Assembly (NCBI GenBank): GCA_964549945.1 | Contig: CAZJXD010000002.1 | Coordinates: forward strand, 1-64,000 | Origin: B25-G16 sp964549945 | GTDB taxonomy: Bacteria; Desulfobacterota; DSM-4660; Desulfatiglandales; B25-G16 | Reading direction: 5' to 3' | DNA length: 64,000 nucleotides | Shown: positions 8,331 through 17,944 of the stretch, one piece after another | How the letters are laid out: each line of letters starts with the position of its first letter | Numbering within the stretch: position 1 is the first letter of the stretch | Position numbers and translations under genes: made by a program | The notes under the pieces: model-generated | The model's database searches: none | The model's input: the letters and a program-made list of their open reading frames with translations, nothing else | What the model was told of the DNA's origin: nothing

Positions 8331-10034
8331 ATGGAAGAAGAACGAGAAGTGATGGAGGTTGACGTGCTCTTTGTTGGCGGAGGTATCGCCTGTCTCAGCG
8401 GTGCCCTTCATCTGTCAAATCTGATTCGGAAACATAATAAAAAGGTTGAGCAAGAGGGGCAAGGCAGAAAGCTCGACGAGATCACGATTGCGCTGCTTGA
8501 AAAGGGTACTGATATAGGTGCGCATAGCATCTCCGGCGCGATCATGGACCCCATCGCGCTCAAGGAGCTTGTTCCTGGCTTTTTTGAGAACGGTGCGCCC
8601 ATAGAATGTGAGGTCAAGAAAGAGGAAGTGTGTCTCTTAACCAAAAACGGACGGATTAGGTCTCCCCTGACCCCGCCCCCTCTGAACAATCATGGCAGTT
8701 ATATAGTCTCCCTTTCAAAGCTCGCCCACTGGCTTGGCACCCTGGTTGAGGAGAACGGGGTTGATATATTTCCGGGCTTTGCAGCTACAGAGACACTTTA
8801 CAATGACACCAGGGTTATTGGAGTAAGGACCGGCGACAAGGGAATAGGCCCTGATGGCGAAAGGAAATCGAATTTCGAGCCTGGCATCGATCTGCATGCA
8901 AAGGTCACGGTATTCGGCGAGGGTTCGAGGGGCAGCTTAACGAAAGATCTCATAAGAAAACTGGGGCTAGATGAGGGGAAAAACCCACAAACTTATGTAT
9001 GCGGGGTAAAAGAGGTTTGGGAGGTTCCAGAAGGGAGATTCGAGCCCGGACGGGTCTTCCATAGCATGGGCTACCCCCTTAAACGCAATACCTATGGTGG
9101 AGGGTTCATCTACGGGATGAAGAACAACATGGTCTCCCTTGGCCTGCTCACCGGACTCGACGCTGATGATCCCTATATCGATCCCCATCTCCTGTTGCAA
9201 AGATTCAAACTTCACCCCCACGTATCTGAGATAGTAAAGGACGGGACACTCGTTCAGTATGGCGCGAAAACAGCGCCAGTTGGAGGATACTTTTCCGTTC
9301 CAAAACTCACCTTTGACGGCGGGCTTATCGTGGGTGATTCAGCGAGCCTGTTCATCAGCCAAAAGATCAAGGGCATCCACATTGCCATGAAATCCGGTAT
9401 GCTCGCGGCTGAAACGATCCTTGACGCCCTCCTAAGGGATGATTTCTCGGCAGCGCAGCTTGAGAGCTACCAAAACGCGCTCTTAAACAGCTACATCGGC
9501 AAGGAGCTCTACAAGGTACGGAATTTCCATCAGGCATTCCAGAAAGGCCTCTGGGTAGGCCTCATAAAGGCTGGCTTCCAGTATATCCTGGGGGGAAGGA
9601 TCTTGAAAGGAAGGCTCTCCACGAAGCCCGATTTCGTACACTGCAAGAAAGTCATTGAATACTATGGCACTGATTCACCTACCGACGAGCAAAAAGGGAT
9701 AATCAAATTCGATGGCAAGATAACATTCGATAAGGAATCCGATGTGTACTACTCCGGCACCATTCACGAGGAACAACAGCCACCACACCTCAAGATACCC
9801 GATCTTAACCTCTGCTATACCGTTTGCAGGGAGGAATACCAGAACCCCTGCACCAGGTTCTGCCCTGCCAATGTGTATGAAATGGAAATTGACGAGGAAA
9901 CTGGCAACCCAGGGTTGAAATTGAATTTCTCCAACTGCGTTCATTGCAAGACATGCGATATCAAGGATCCCTTTGAGAACATCACATGGGTTCCGCCAGA
10001 GGGCGGAGGAGGCCCTAAGTACACCGTTTTGTAG
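8331..10034 (+). CDS. Electron transfer flavoprotein:quinone oxidoreductase (ETF-QO)
   Basis: 567-residue membrane-associated flavo-iron-sulfur enzyme that passes electrons from reduced ETF to membrane quinone, linking acyl-CoA dehydrogenases to respiration. An N-terminal FAD-binding motif (VLFVGGGIACLSGA) is followed by the family segments EKGTDIGAHSISGAI and GLIVGDSASLF. The C-terminus has the [4Fe-4S] ferredoxin-like domain with CTRFCPANVYE and CVHCKTCDIKDPFENI, ending in the typical WVPPEGGGGPKYTVL. Start supported by CAGGAGGATT before the ATG. The next gene is a fused FAD/Fe-S oxidase, and fatty-acid or other acyl-CoA metabolism genes follow. Confidence 0.95.
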   Translation: MEEEREVMEVDVLFVGGGIACLSGALHLSNLIRKHNKKVEQEGQGRKLDEITIALLEKGTDIGAHSISGAIMDPIALKELVPGFFENGAPIECEVKKEEVCLLTKNGRIRSPLTPPPLNNHGSYIVSLSKLAHWLGTLVEENGVDIFPGFAATETLYNDTRVIGVRTGDKGIGPDGERKSNFEPGIDLHAKVTVFGEGSRGSLTKDLIRKLGLDEGKNPQTYVCGVKEVWEVPEGRFEPGRVFHSMGYPLKRNTYGGGFIYGMKNNMVSLGLLTGLDADDPYIDPHLLLQRFKLHPHVSEIVKDGTLVQYGAKTAPVGGYFSVPKLTFDGGLIVGDSASLFISQKIKGIHIAMKSGMLAAETILDALLRDDFSAAQLESYQNALLNSYIGKELYKVRNFHQAFQKGLWVGLIKAGFQYILGGRILKGRLSTKPDFVHCKKVIEYYGTDSPTDEQKGIIKFDGKITFDKESDVYYSGTIHEEQQPPHLKIPDLNLCYTVCREEYQNPCTRFCPANVYEMEIDEETGNPGLKLNFSNCVHCKTCDIKDPFENITWVPPEGGGGPKYTVL

Positions 10035-10057
10035 AAAATAGAGTCAATTCATTTTTC

Positions 10058-10086
10058 TTGACATGCTGTCTTGTTATAGTTACTTT
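10058..10086 (+). promoter_or_regulatory. Candidate promoter upstream of the FAD/Fe-S oxidase
   Basis: TTGACA at 10058-10063 with TACTTT 17 bases further (10081-10086); other T/A-rich -10 choices exist nearby. It implies the oxidase can be transcribed apart from ETF-QO. Confidence 0.4.
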
Positions 10087-10129
10087 ATAGCTAAAACATA
10101 GCTATCTATTACCCAAAATAGGTACAGGG

Positions 10130-12727
10130 ATGGATATAATAGAGGAAATAAAGAATATCGTAGGAGATGAGAACACATTCTCTGACCGCGTGGAATGCAT
10201 CTGTAATTCGCGTGACGGGTCGGTACACGTGGGGATTCCCGATGCGGTGGTGTATGCGCAGACCACAGAGCAGATATCCAGTATTATGCGACTGGCCAAC
10301 CATGAGAAGGTCCCCGTGACAATCCAGGGTTCGGGAACGAGTCAGACTGGCGCATCCCTGCCGACTGAAGGGGGTATACTCCTGGATGTCCACAGAATGA
10401 ATAGGATCATCGAAATCAATAAAGAAAATTTCTATGCGGTGGTGGAGCCAGGAGTTATTTGCATGGATCTTAACAAAAAGCTCGCCACAAAAGACCTCAT
10501 GTTTCCCCCCAATCCAGGCAGCGAGCTTATCGCAACGATTGGCGGCATGATGTCCACTAACTCAAGTGGTCATCGTGCGGTGAAATACGGCACGGCAAGG
10601 GACTATATAAAGGCACTGAAAGTGGTCCTGGCTGACGGCACTATCATCGAGACCGGCTCCAAAACGCCCAAATCATCCATGGGATATGATCTCAACCACG
10701 TCTTCGCCAGCTCTGAGGGAACCCTGGGCGTCATTACTGAGATTACGGTGAAGATCCAGCCACTCCCGGAATATACCGCCTTGGCACTCGCGATCTTCAA
10801 AGATCTGGATGCCGGGGGCAAGGCAGTGAGCGATATCATCGCCTCCGGCATACAGCTCACCGCATGCGAGATCATGGATAAATACAGCCTCAAGATCGTG
10901 GAAAAATATATCGACAGGGATGTACGCAAGATAGAGGCCATGCTTATTATCGAATTAGACGGTGCAAAGGAGATAGTAACCAGGGATATGGAAAGGATTG
11001 GCAAGATATGCAAGAAATACGATGTAGAGGATTTTACCTGGAGCGATGACCCGACCAAGGCCGCGGAGATAATGGAAGCACGGGGAAAACTGGTGCCAAC
11101 GCTCTCAAGAATAAAACCTGGCTACCGGCTTGTTCCAGTATCAGAAGATATTGGCGTACCCCCATCAAAGATCCCTGAGACTATTAAGAAAGCACAGGCA
11201 GTAGCAGAAAAATACAACCTGCTGCTTACCACCTTTGGTCATATTGGAGATGGTAATGTGCACACTACCTTTGTAACCGATATGCGAAGCCAGGATCAAT
11301 GGGACAGGCTCAAACCGGCCGCTGATGAACTTGCTGAAATTGCCCTCGAGATGGGGGGAACTATTACCGCTGAGCACGGGACCGGCCTTGCGAGAGCACC
11401 ATACATGGAAAAACAGCTGGGCCCGGCCTTGAGTGTGATGAAGGCTATCAAGAAGGCACTCGATCCCAACAACATACTCAACCCGGGTAAGATGGGATTA
11501 GACGAGAAGCAACATGATATCTATGACTATTTCGCCTTCAAGCCCCTTCTCGAGCATCCTGAAGGACTCGACTCCTTCGGTTACGATGCGGATAACGAGA
11601 TACTCGCGTGCATCAACTGTGCATTCTGTCGGCTGGGATGCCCCACCTATGAGGTAACACAGCTGGAGTCGAGGAATGCCAGGGGAAGGACCATCCTGGC
11701 CTTCAACCTGATGACCGGGCAAATTGATCCTTCCAAGGAGCTGGCGGAATCATTTTATACCTGTACCACTTGCAACGCATGCACCCAGTTTTGCCCCGCC
11801 CAAATAAGAGTGGATGAGATTATCCAGAAGGGCCGAGAGAAGATCTTTGCCTCGGCAGGGGCCCCTGCGCCAATCATGGCGTTAAGGCAAAGCATACTCA
11901 CCTCAGACAACGTCTACGCCGCGAAAAAGGAGGACAGAATCGCCATCTTTCCGCCTTCCATCAAGAAAAGGCTGGAAGCAGGTGAACTCAAAAAAGAGGC
12001 CCCAACACTCCTCTTTATGGGCTGTGTATCGAGTTACCTCGATATGAAGATCGTGCCGAGCTTCTTCAAGGTCATGGATGCTGCCGGGGTGGATTACACA
12101 CTCCTAGGAGAAGAGGAGATCTGCTGCGGATTTCCGCTGCACCTCATGGGCGATCAGGAAAAATTCGAGGAAACAGCCAGAAGCCTCATTGACCGTATCA
12201 AGGCCACCGGGGCAGAGGAGCTGGTAACGCCCTGTGCCGGCTGCTTTAAGACCTTCACCAAATATTACCCCGAAGCAGGTGATCTGGGAGTAAAGGTATG
12301 CCATTCCGTTCACTACATGCAGAAATTGATAGAGGATAAGAAGCTCAACCTGGGTGGCGATCTTCATAAAAAGGTTACCTACCATGATCCCTGCGACCTT
12401 GGCAGGACCTTCAAGATCTTCGAGGAGCCCCGTGAGATACTGGAGGCCATTCCCAATATAGAATTCGTTGAGATGGCCAGAAACCGCATGATGGCGAGGT
12501 GCTGTGGAGGCGGAGGGAGCGTGATCGCTTTGGATCCGGAGCTCGCATCGGATATGGCGGCGGTGCGAGCGAGAGATGCTATGCAGGTAGGTGCTGAGAT
12601 CATAGTCTCCGGATGCTCGGCCTGCAAGGATAACCTCAGAAAGGGAATAAGGTCCATCCCCAAGGAGGAGCGACCGAAAATCAAGGTCATGGATATCACC
12701 GAAATAGTGGCCGATTCTATTGTTTAG
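10130..12727 (+). CDS. Fused FAD-linked oxidase and CCG-type Fe-S protein (GlcD-GlcF-like)
   Basis: 865 residues. The first half is an FAD_binding_4 / FAD-oxidase C module as in D-lactate or glycolate dehydrogenase subunit GlcD (phosphate-binding loop QGSGTSQTGASL; GHIGDGNVH; TAEHGTG). The second half is a GlcF/HdrB-like iron-sulfur module: ferredoxin motifs CINCAFCRLGC (about 493) and CTTCNACTQFC (about 544), then two cysteine-rich CCG segments with CCGFP (about 664), CAGC, CCGGGGS (about 790) and CSAC. It should oxidise a 2-hydroxy acid or an electron carrier and pass electrons through Fe-S clusters. Next to ETF-QO, a role in ETF-linked acyl-CoA oxidation or D-lactate oxidation are both plausible; the substrate cannot be read from sequence. 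Confidence 0.9.
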   Translation: MDIIEEIKNIVGDENTFSDRVECICNSRDGSVHVGIPDAVVYAQTTEQISSIMRLANHEKVPVTIQGSGTSQTGASLPTEGGILLDVHRMNRIIEINKENFYAVVEPGVICMDLNKKLATKDLMFPPNPGSELIATIGGMMSTNSSGHRAVKYGTARDYIKALKVVLADGTIIETGSKTPKSSMGYDLNHVFASSEGTLGVITEITVKIQPLPEYTALALAIFKDLDAGGKAVSDIIASGIQLTACEIMDKYSLKIVEKYIDRDVRKIEAMLIIELDGAKEIVTRDMERIGKICKKYDVEDFTWSDDPTKAAEIMEARGKLVPTLSRIKPGYRLVPVSEDIGVPPSKIPETIKKAQAVAEKYNLLLTTFGHIGDGNVHTTFVTDMRSQDQWDRLKPAADELAEIALEMGGTITAEHGTGLARAPYMEKQLGPALSVMKAIKKALDPNNILNPGKMGLDEKQHDIYDYFAFKPLLEHPEGLDSFGYDADNEILACINCAFCRLGCPTYEVTQLESRNARGRTILAFNLMTGQIDPSKELAESFYTCTTCNACTQFCPAQIRVDEIIQKGREKIFASAGAPAPIMALRQSILTSDNVYAAKKEDRIAIFPPSIKKRLEAGELKKEAPTLLFMGCVSSYLDMKIVPSFFKVMDAAGVDYTLLGEEEICCGFPLHLMGDQEKFEETARSLIDRIKATGAEELVTPCAGCFKTFTKYYPEAGDLGVKVCHSVHYMQKLIEDKKLNLGGDLHKKVTYHDPCDLGRTFKIFEEPREILEAIPNIEFVEMARNRMMARCCGGGGSVIALDPELASDMAAVRARDAMQVGAEIIVSGCSACKDNLRKGIRSIPKEERPKIKVMDITEIVADSIV

Positions 12728-12747
12728 TTGTAACTGCTCAGGTAGAT

Positions 12748-12889
12748 AAGTTGTAGGCTGAAGACTGTTCGGAAATAACGGGGAGAGAGCATTTTGAAAC
12801 CATGTTTGGTGAGAGAAGCTTCTGCTTCTTCAACAAAGTGCGATTATAGTGCTCTTTTGCCTACCTTAAGCCTTCAGTCTAAACAACTT
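12748..12889. repeat. Imperfect inverted repeat in the oxidase-ligase intergenic region
   Basis: The left arm at 12748-12765 (AAGTTGTAGGCTGAAGAC) resembles the reverse complement of 12870-12889. A further related word, CTTCAGGCTGACTAC, follows at about 12887-12901. It looks like a small member of the word-based inverted repeats found elsewhere in the window. The rest of 12728-13067 shows no gene. Confidence 0.45.
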
Positions 12890-13067
12890 CAGGCTGACTA
12901 CGTGAGTAGGCACTTTTAGTTTTTATTGAGCTTATAGGGTTTTTTCACGAACTGGATCAGGATGCTATGTCCTCTGCACAGATCCCGTTGATCTATGATC
13001 GGCGAGTTTCACCCAAGAAGCCCAATTAACTCAACGAACTCAAGAAACTATTAAAAAGGAGGGGAAC

Positions 13068-14648
13068 ATGACAACAAGCAAATGGATGCACGCAGGAACT
13101 GTTGTCATGATGAATGCCATCAATTATCCCGACAAACTAGGATGGCAGGACAAATTCAAAGAGTACACCTTTAAGGAGTGGAACGAGAGGGCCTGCAGGC
13201 TCGCGCATGGGCTCTCAGAGTTAGGTGTTGGCCATCAAGAGAGGTTCTCCGTCCTGGCTTATAACCGCGGCGAATGGATGGACATCTATGCAGGGTGCGC
13301 CAAGGGAGGACAGATTATCGTTCCTGTCATGTTCAGGCTCGCACTACCGGACATCGAATATATCGTCAACCACTCGGAGTGTAAGGCCTTTATCGTGGAG
13401 CAGCCCTTCTTGGAAATGATAGACGGCATGAGGGACAAGCTTTCCGTTCCAGAGGATGCATACGTCTACCTGGGTGAGGACCCCGTTCCAGAGGGGTATA
13501 TCGGTTATGAGGAATGGCTCTCCAAATCATCCCCGCAAGAGCCGGATATCATGGTAGACGGAGATGACACATGGACCTTCATGTATACCTCGGGAACGAC
13601 TGGAAGACCCAAGGGTGTGGTGAGAACCCACGAGAGCTACCACGCGCAGTACGTGATCAACAACATCAACCAGGGCGTGAGTCCCAGCGATAAGGTGATG
13701 CTGGTGATGCCCATGTGTCACGTGAACTCCATATTCTACTCCTTTCCCTATACCCTGTTGAGCGCCCCGGTGTTCGTGTACAACATGGTAAGCTTTGACC
13801 CTGAAGACCTGCTCAGGACCATAGAGAGATATAAGATCACCTTCACCTCACTGGTCCCCACCCACTATATCATGATGCTCGCGCTGCCCGACGAGGTGAA
13901 AAATACCATCGATGTATCCTCCATCCGGCAGCTCCTCATCTCCTCGGCGCCTGCCAGAAAGGACCTCAAGCTCGCGATCATGGACTACTTCAAAAACGCA
14001 GAGCTCTGGGAGGCTTACGGAACCACCGAGGGCGGCCTGGTCACCCTGTTGCGGCCGGAATATCAGTTTGAAAAACTCGGCTCAATCGGCAAGGAGATCT
14101 TCGGTACGGACAGGATCAAGCTCCTTGATGAGAACAGGAATCCCGTACCTGAGGGGGAGGTAGGAGAAGTCTTCTACAGGACACCCATGATTTTCAAGGA
14201 GTATTGGAAGGAGCCGGACAAGACCAAGGAAGCCTTTGAAGGGGAATGGTCTTCTGCGGGAGACATGGCCAGAAGGGATGAAGATGGCTTCTATATCTTG
14301 GTGGACAGAAAGGCAAACATGATCATCACCGGCGGGGAAAATGTGTATCCATCTGAGGTAGAAGGTGTGGTCGGGGTCCATCCCGCGGTAAAGGATGTGG
14401 CGGTCATCGGCGTTCCCGATGACAAGTGGGGCGAGGCGGTGAAGGCGATTGTCATCTTACATGATAATTATACGGCGAGCGATGAGCTTGCAAAGGAGAT
14501 CATGGATTTCACCAGGGGAAAAATCGCGGGCTTCAAGAGACCGAAATCGGTAGATTTCATCAAGGAAGATGAGATGCCGCGCACGGGTACCGGAAAGATC
14601 TTACACAGGATCTTGCGAGAGAAATATGGAAAGTGGAGCGATGCGTAA
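13068..14648 (+). CDS. AMP-forming acyl-CoA synthetase / ligase
   Basis: 526-residue ANL-superfamily enzyme that activates a carboxylic acid with ATP and CoA via an acyl-adenylate. The phosphate-binding loop YTSGTTGRPKGV lies near residue 173, followed by YGTTEGG, the SAGDMARRDEDGF hinge region, GGENVYPSEVE and the C-terminal catalytic lysine in GTGKILHRILREKYG. AAGGAGGGG precedes the ATG. Length and motifs fit FadD-like or long/medium-chain fatty acid ligases rather than acetyl-CoA synthetase; the acid is not predictable. The thiolase gene follows after 46 bases, suggesting an acyl-CoA pathway operon. Confidence 0.9.
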   Translation: MTTSKWMHAGTVVMMNAINYPDKLGWQDKFKEYTFKEWNERACRLAHGLSELGVGHQERFSVLAYNRGEWMDIYAGCAKGGQIIVPVMFRLALPDIEYIVNHSECKAFIVEQPFLEMIDGMRDKLSVPEDAYVYLGEDPVPEGYIGYEEWLSKSSPQEPDIMVDGDDTWTFMYTSGTTGRPKGVVRTHESYHAQYVINNINQGVSPSDKVMLVMPMCHVNSIFYSFPYTLLSAPVFVYNMVSFDPEDLLRTIERYKITFTSLVPTHYIMMLALPDEVKNTIDVSSIRQLLISSAPARKDLKLAIMDYFKNAELWEAYGTTEGGLVTLLRPEYQFEKLGSIGKEIFGTDRIKLLDENRNPVPEGEVGEVFYRTPMIFKEYWKEPDKTKEAFEGEWSSAGDMARRDEDGFYILVDRKANMIITGGENVYPSEVEGVVGVHPAVKDVAVIGVPDDKWGEAVKAIVILHDNYTASDELAKEIMDFTRGKIAGFKRPKSVDFIKEDEMPRTGTGKILHRILREKYGKWSDA

Positions 14649-14694
14649 TAATGGCGCATAGAGTCAAAACCAAGCTATTGGGAGGAAAAGCGAC

Positions 14695-15891
14695 ATGCTA
14701 ACAAAAGCCTATATTCCGTACAGAGGGTACTACTCAACCCCATTTTGCCGATGGCAGGGCATTATGGCGAATGAGAATGCCATCAAACTGGGAGCGACCA
14801 CTGCTCAACGATGGCTCAAGAAGAACAACTTCGATCCCATGGTCTTTGATTACATGTACTTTGGAATCACCATCGCGCAACACCACCTCTTCTACAGCCA
14901 CACCTGGGCCTCCGCCATGTTAGTCGATGGCCAAAAGGACCTGCCGGCACTTATGATCAATCAGGCATGCACGACCTCAACAACCTGTATCCATCTCGGT
15001 GCCGTCAACATAGAGGTGGGAACCTATGAGACGGCCTTTGCCCTGATGGCCGATCGGTGCTCCAACGGTCCTCACACTATATGGCCAAACCCCTTAGGCC
15101 CCGGTGGTGAGGTGGAGTCGGAAAACTGGATGATGGATAACTTCAACCGGGATCCCTGGGCAGGGCAGAAGATGATCCAGACCGCGGAAAACGTGGCCAA
15201 GGAACTGGGCACCACGAGAGAGAAGTGCGATGCGGTCACCTTACGGAGATACGAACAATACCAGGAAGCCCTGGCAAACGACAGGGCCTTTCAGAAGAGA
15301 TACATGTTTCCCCCAGAGGTGAGGGTCTCCAGGAAGAAGACCGTTTTGGTGGAGGAAGACGAGGGTGTGACGCCGACCTCTGCCGAAGGCCTGGCCAGGC
15401 TCCAACCCGTTGAGCCGGGAGGCGTGCACACCTTTGGTGCCCAGACGTTTCCCGCCGATGGAAATTGCGGCCTTATCGTGACCACCCGGGATAAGGCCAG
15501 GGAGTTGAGCGCTGATCCCAAGATCGAGATCCAGATAGTCTCCTACGGCTTCGCAAGGGCTAAAAAAGGCTATATGGCTCTGGCCCCTGTACCGGCGGCG
15601 GAGATGGCGCTTAAGGATGCGGGAATCACCGTGAAGGATCTCAAGGCAGTCAAGACCCACCAGCCCTTCGCCGTGAATGACATCAATATGGCCGCCAAGA
15701 TGGGGATGGATGTGAACTGGATGAACAACTACGGAAATTCCCTGATCTACGGCCACCCCCAAGGACCCACTGCCGGAAGGAACATCATCGAACTTTTAGA
15801 GGAGGTAGTTTTGCTCGGCGGCGGATACTGCCTCTGGGCAGGCTGTGCCGCCGGCGATACGGCTGCCGCGATGGTCTTCAAGGTAGGCTAA
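14695..15891 (+). CDS. Thiolase-family acyl-CoA acyltransferase
   Basis: 398-residue thiolase-superfamily protein, expected to cleave or form a 3-oxoacyl-CoA. The nucleophilic cysteine lies in NQACTTSTT near residue 91, the active-site histidine in GHPQGPT and the second cysteine in WAGCAAGD near the C-terminus. The usual CGGGG-type motif is altered to CAAGD, so this is a divergent thiolase, possibly with an unusual acyl chain. Start at ATG 14695 with GGGAGG seven bases before. It is paired with the upstream acyl-CoA ligase. Confidence 0.85.
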   Translation: MLTKAYIPYRGYYSTPFCRWQGIMANENAIKLGATTAQRWLKKNNFDPMVFDYMYFGITIAQHHLFYSHTWASAMLVDGQKDLPALMINQACTTSTTCIHLGAVNIEVGTYETAFALMADRCSNGPHTIWPNPLGPGGEVESENWMMDNFNRDPWAGQKMIQTAENVAKELGTTREKCDAVTLRRYEQYQEALANDRAFQKRYMFPPEVRVSRKKTVLVEEDEGVTPTSAEGLARLQPVEPGGVHTFGAQTFPADGNCGLIVTTRDKARELSADPKIEIQIVSYGFARAKKGYMALAPVPAAEMALKDAGITVKDLKAVKTHQPFAVNDINMAAKMGMDVNWMNNYGNSLIYGHPQGPTAGRNIIELLEEVVLLGGGYCLWAGCAAGDTAAAMVFKVG

Positions 15892-15905
15892 GTAAAAACA
15901 TCTTA

Positions 15906-16013
15906 AACCACAGACCCACGCGGACTTTCTTGTTCATATAGTTTTGTGAAAAGGCATTGAACCTTTTGTTCGGCCTGGTTGGCCGAACAAAAAGTCTGCG
16001 TGGGTCTGCGGTT
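15906..16013. terminator. Convergent-gene inverted repeat with two competing hairpins
   Basis: An outer inverted repeat pairs 15906-15935 with 15985-16013 (arms about 29 bases, few mismatches, AACC[A/G]CAGACCCACGC core). An inner perfect 12-bp hairpin pairs TTTTGTTCGGCC (15964-15975) with GGCCGAACAAAA (15981-15992) around a 5-base loop. The two share bases 15985-15992, so they exclude each other. Position between converging thiolase and activator genes suits a bidirectional terminator. Confidence 0.6.
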
Positions 16014-16016
16014 AAT

Positions 16017-16790
16017 TCAAATCTTTTCCTTGGCTATAATCGCCGCCCCCAGGGCGGCTGTCATATCCGGTTGCTCCGGCACTATGATATCGAAACCCGC
16101 TATCTCCTCAACCGCTTTAACCAGGCCTTCGTCCTTAGCTCCACCGCCCACGAGGGCGTAGTCCCTTTCAAGGCCTACCCTCTCCGCGAGCCCCTGAATT
16201 TGAGATGCCAGGGCCCTGTGAATGCCTGCCAAGAGATCCTCTTTTGTCGCGCCCTCTGCTATCCTTGATATCGCCTCGGTCTCCGAAAACACGGCGCAAC
16301 CAGTGTGAAAATCCACCTTGTTGTTCGATCGTAAGGATAGCCCTCCTATCTCCTCAATCCTTACCTGGAGTACCTTGGCGATAATCTGAAGGATGCGCGC
16401 GGATCCCCCGGCACACTTGCCGCTCAACAAGAAGTTGAGGAGATTCCCCCTCTCGTCGATGCGAAAGGCCTTGCTGAAGAGATCACCCACATCAACCGCC
16501 GTCCTGACCGTGGGGCGCAGGTGAAAGATCCCCTTGCTGTGGCAGGTAATATCCGTCACCTCCTCCCTTGCAAAGCCCACACTCTTTGCGCCGTATCCAG
16601 TGGCAATAGCGTACGCAATATCCTCTGGTTTCAGCCCTGTCATGGAGAGGAGATCTTCCTTGATCGTATTAGCGGTCTTTCGATAATCTCCTCGCGATGG
16701 AACCACGAGAGATCCCATGACCTCTCCATCACGCATGACCAGCCCCTTGGAGAAGGCGGAACCGATATCAATCCCGAGGACACAAGGCAT
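16017..16790 (-). CDS. BadF/BadG/BcrA/BcrD-type ATPase, 2-hydroxyacyl-CoA dehydratase or benzoyl-CoA reductase activator-like
   Basis: 257-residue ASKHA-fold ATPase of the HgdC/BcrA/BcrD family, which use ATP to drive one low-potential electron into a partner dehydratase or reductase. The N-terminal phosphate-binding DIGSAFSKGLVM is present. The two cysteines that hold the dimer-bridging [4Fe-4S] cluster in HgdC are visible: SGKCAGGSAR (near 124) and HTGCAVFSETEA (near 162). The former differs from the usual KCAxGTG. No dehydratase or reductase partner lies nearby; instead the gene ends the ABC exporter operon, 31 bases after the last permease. It may serve a partner elsewhere, or an uncharacterised radical reaction. 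Confidence 0.85.
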   Translation of the reverse strand: MPCVLGIDIGSAFSKGLVMRDGEVMGSLVVPSRGDYRKTANTIKEDLLSMTGLKPEDIAYAIATGYGAKSVGFAREEVTDITCHSKGIFHLRPTVRTAVDVGDLFSKAFRIDERGNLLNFLLSGKCAGGSARILQIIAKVLQVRIEEIGGLSLRSNNKVDFHTGCAVFSETEAISRIAEGATKEDLLAGIHRALASQIQGLAERVGLERDYALVGGGAKDEGLVKAVEEIAGFDIIVPEQPDMTAALGAAIIAKEKI

Positions 16791-16821
16791 TACATTACCC
16801 TTCCCTTCTCAGATAAAGGCC

Positions 16822-17943
16822 TTAATCGAGCCTCTTCCTGAACCGCTTGACCGCGCTTATAAAGACAATCAACCCCAGCACCATCATTGCGAGGAATTGG
16901 GGCCATAGAATCGCAAAGCCCACCCCCTTTAAGAAAACACCTCGTATTATCACCAGGAAATACCGCAATGGATTCAGATAGGTAAGCCACTGAATGGCCG
17001 TGGGCATGCTGGCTATGGGAAACACGAAGCCGCTGAACATGAAGAAGGGCAGAATGAAGAAAAAGGTGGTCATCATGGCCTGCTGTTGCGTCGCCGAGAT
17101 GGTGGATATGAATAGCCCTATGCCTAACGTAGATAAAAGAAAGAGGCATGCCGCACCCACAAGAAGCAGGAAGTTGCCCTTAAGGGGGAGGGAGAACCAG
17201 ACGATGGCAAAGGTGATCACGATAATCATGAGCGTCAGGGTAATGATGATATAGGGCAGAATCTTTCCCAAGATAAGTTCAATAGGTCTCAGCGGCGTTA
17301 CGATAAGCTGCTCAATGGTGCCCGCCTCCTTTTCCCGGATGATCGCCATGGAGGTAAGGAGCAGGGAGAGGATCATGATCAAAACGGCCACGATGCCCGG
17401 CACAAAGAAGTTTTTGCTCTCCAGGTTCGGGTTATACCATGTCCGTATTCGAGCATCTATCTTGCCGTAATCTAATCGTTGCTTGTAACGCTCCTCGATA
17501 ATATGCTGATTGAACCCCTCAAGGACAAGGGAGGTATACGCGATCCTCAACGATGCCATATTGCTCATGCTCCCATCGGCGAGGATCTGGACAGGGGCCG
17601 AATCCCCTTTCCTTATGCGCTCGGTGAACTCAGGCCCAATCTTAAGTGCCATGTCCAACTTTCTCCTGAGCAGTAGTTCCTCTAACTCCTTCGGGTGGTC
17701 CGTGTAATGGGTTATACGAAATGTCCTATTCGCATTCAAGGCATCCATCAACATTCGACTCTCTCGGGTACGAGCCTGGTCAAAAACACCGACCCTCACA
17801 TCCCTCACCTCAGTGCTGAGCACGTAGCCGAACACGAGCAGCTGCACAAAGGGGGCGATAATCAACAGTTTCCTATTCTTTTTGTCTCTAAAGAGCTGGA
17901 TGAACTCCTTTCGAACCAATTCCCGTATCCTGAGCCAGCTCAT
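16822..17943 (-). CDS. ABC-2 type exporter permease, YbhR-like
   Basis: Inner-membrane permease of 373 residues from ATG 17943 (MSWLRIRELVRKEFIQ); a TTG 30 bases upstream overlaps the previous gene and is less likely because AGAGGGA precedes the ATG. One N-terminal membrane segment (LLIIAPFVQLLVFGYVLS), a large extracytoplasmic loop, then about five C-terminal segments including VLIMILSLLLTSMAIIREKE and the conserved GTIEQLIVTPLRP. It starts one base after the stop of the paired permease, and together they should form the heterodimeric channel of a YbhFSR-type exporter. Confidence 0.9.
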   Translation of the reverse strand: MSWLRIRELVRKEFIQLFRDKKNRKLLIIAPFVQLLVFGYVLSTEVRDVRVGVFDQARTRESRMLMDALNANRTFRITHYTDHPKELEELLLRRKLDMALKIGPEFTERIRKGDSAPVQILADGSMSNMASLRIAYTSLVLEGFNQHIIEERYKQRLDYGKIDARIRTWYNPNLESKNFFVPGIVAVLIMILSLLLTSMAIIREKEAGTIEQLIVTPLRPIELILGKILPYIIITLTLMIIVITFAIVWFSLPLKGNFLLLVGAACLFLLSTLGIGLFISTISATQQQAMMTTFFFILPFFMFSGFVFPIASMPTAIQWLTYLNPLRYFLVIIRGVFLKGVGFAILWPQFLAMMVLGLIVFISAVKRFRKRLD

Positions 17944-17944
17944 C

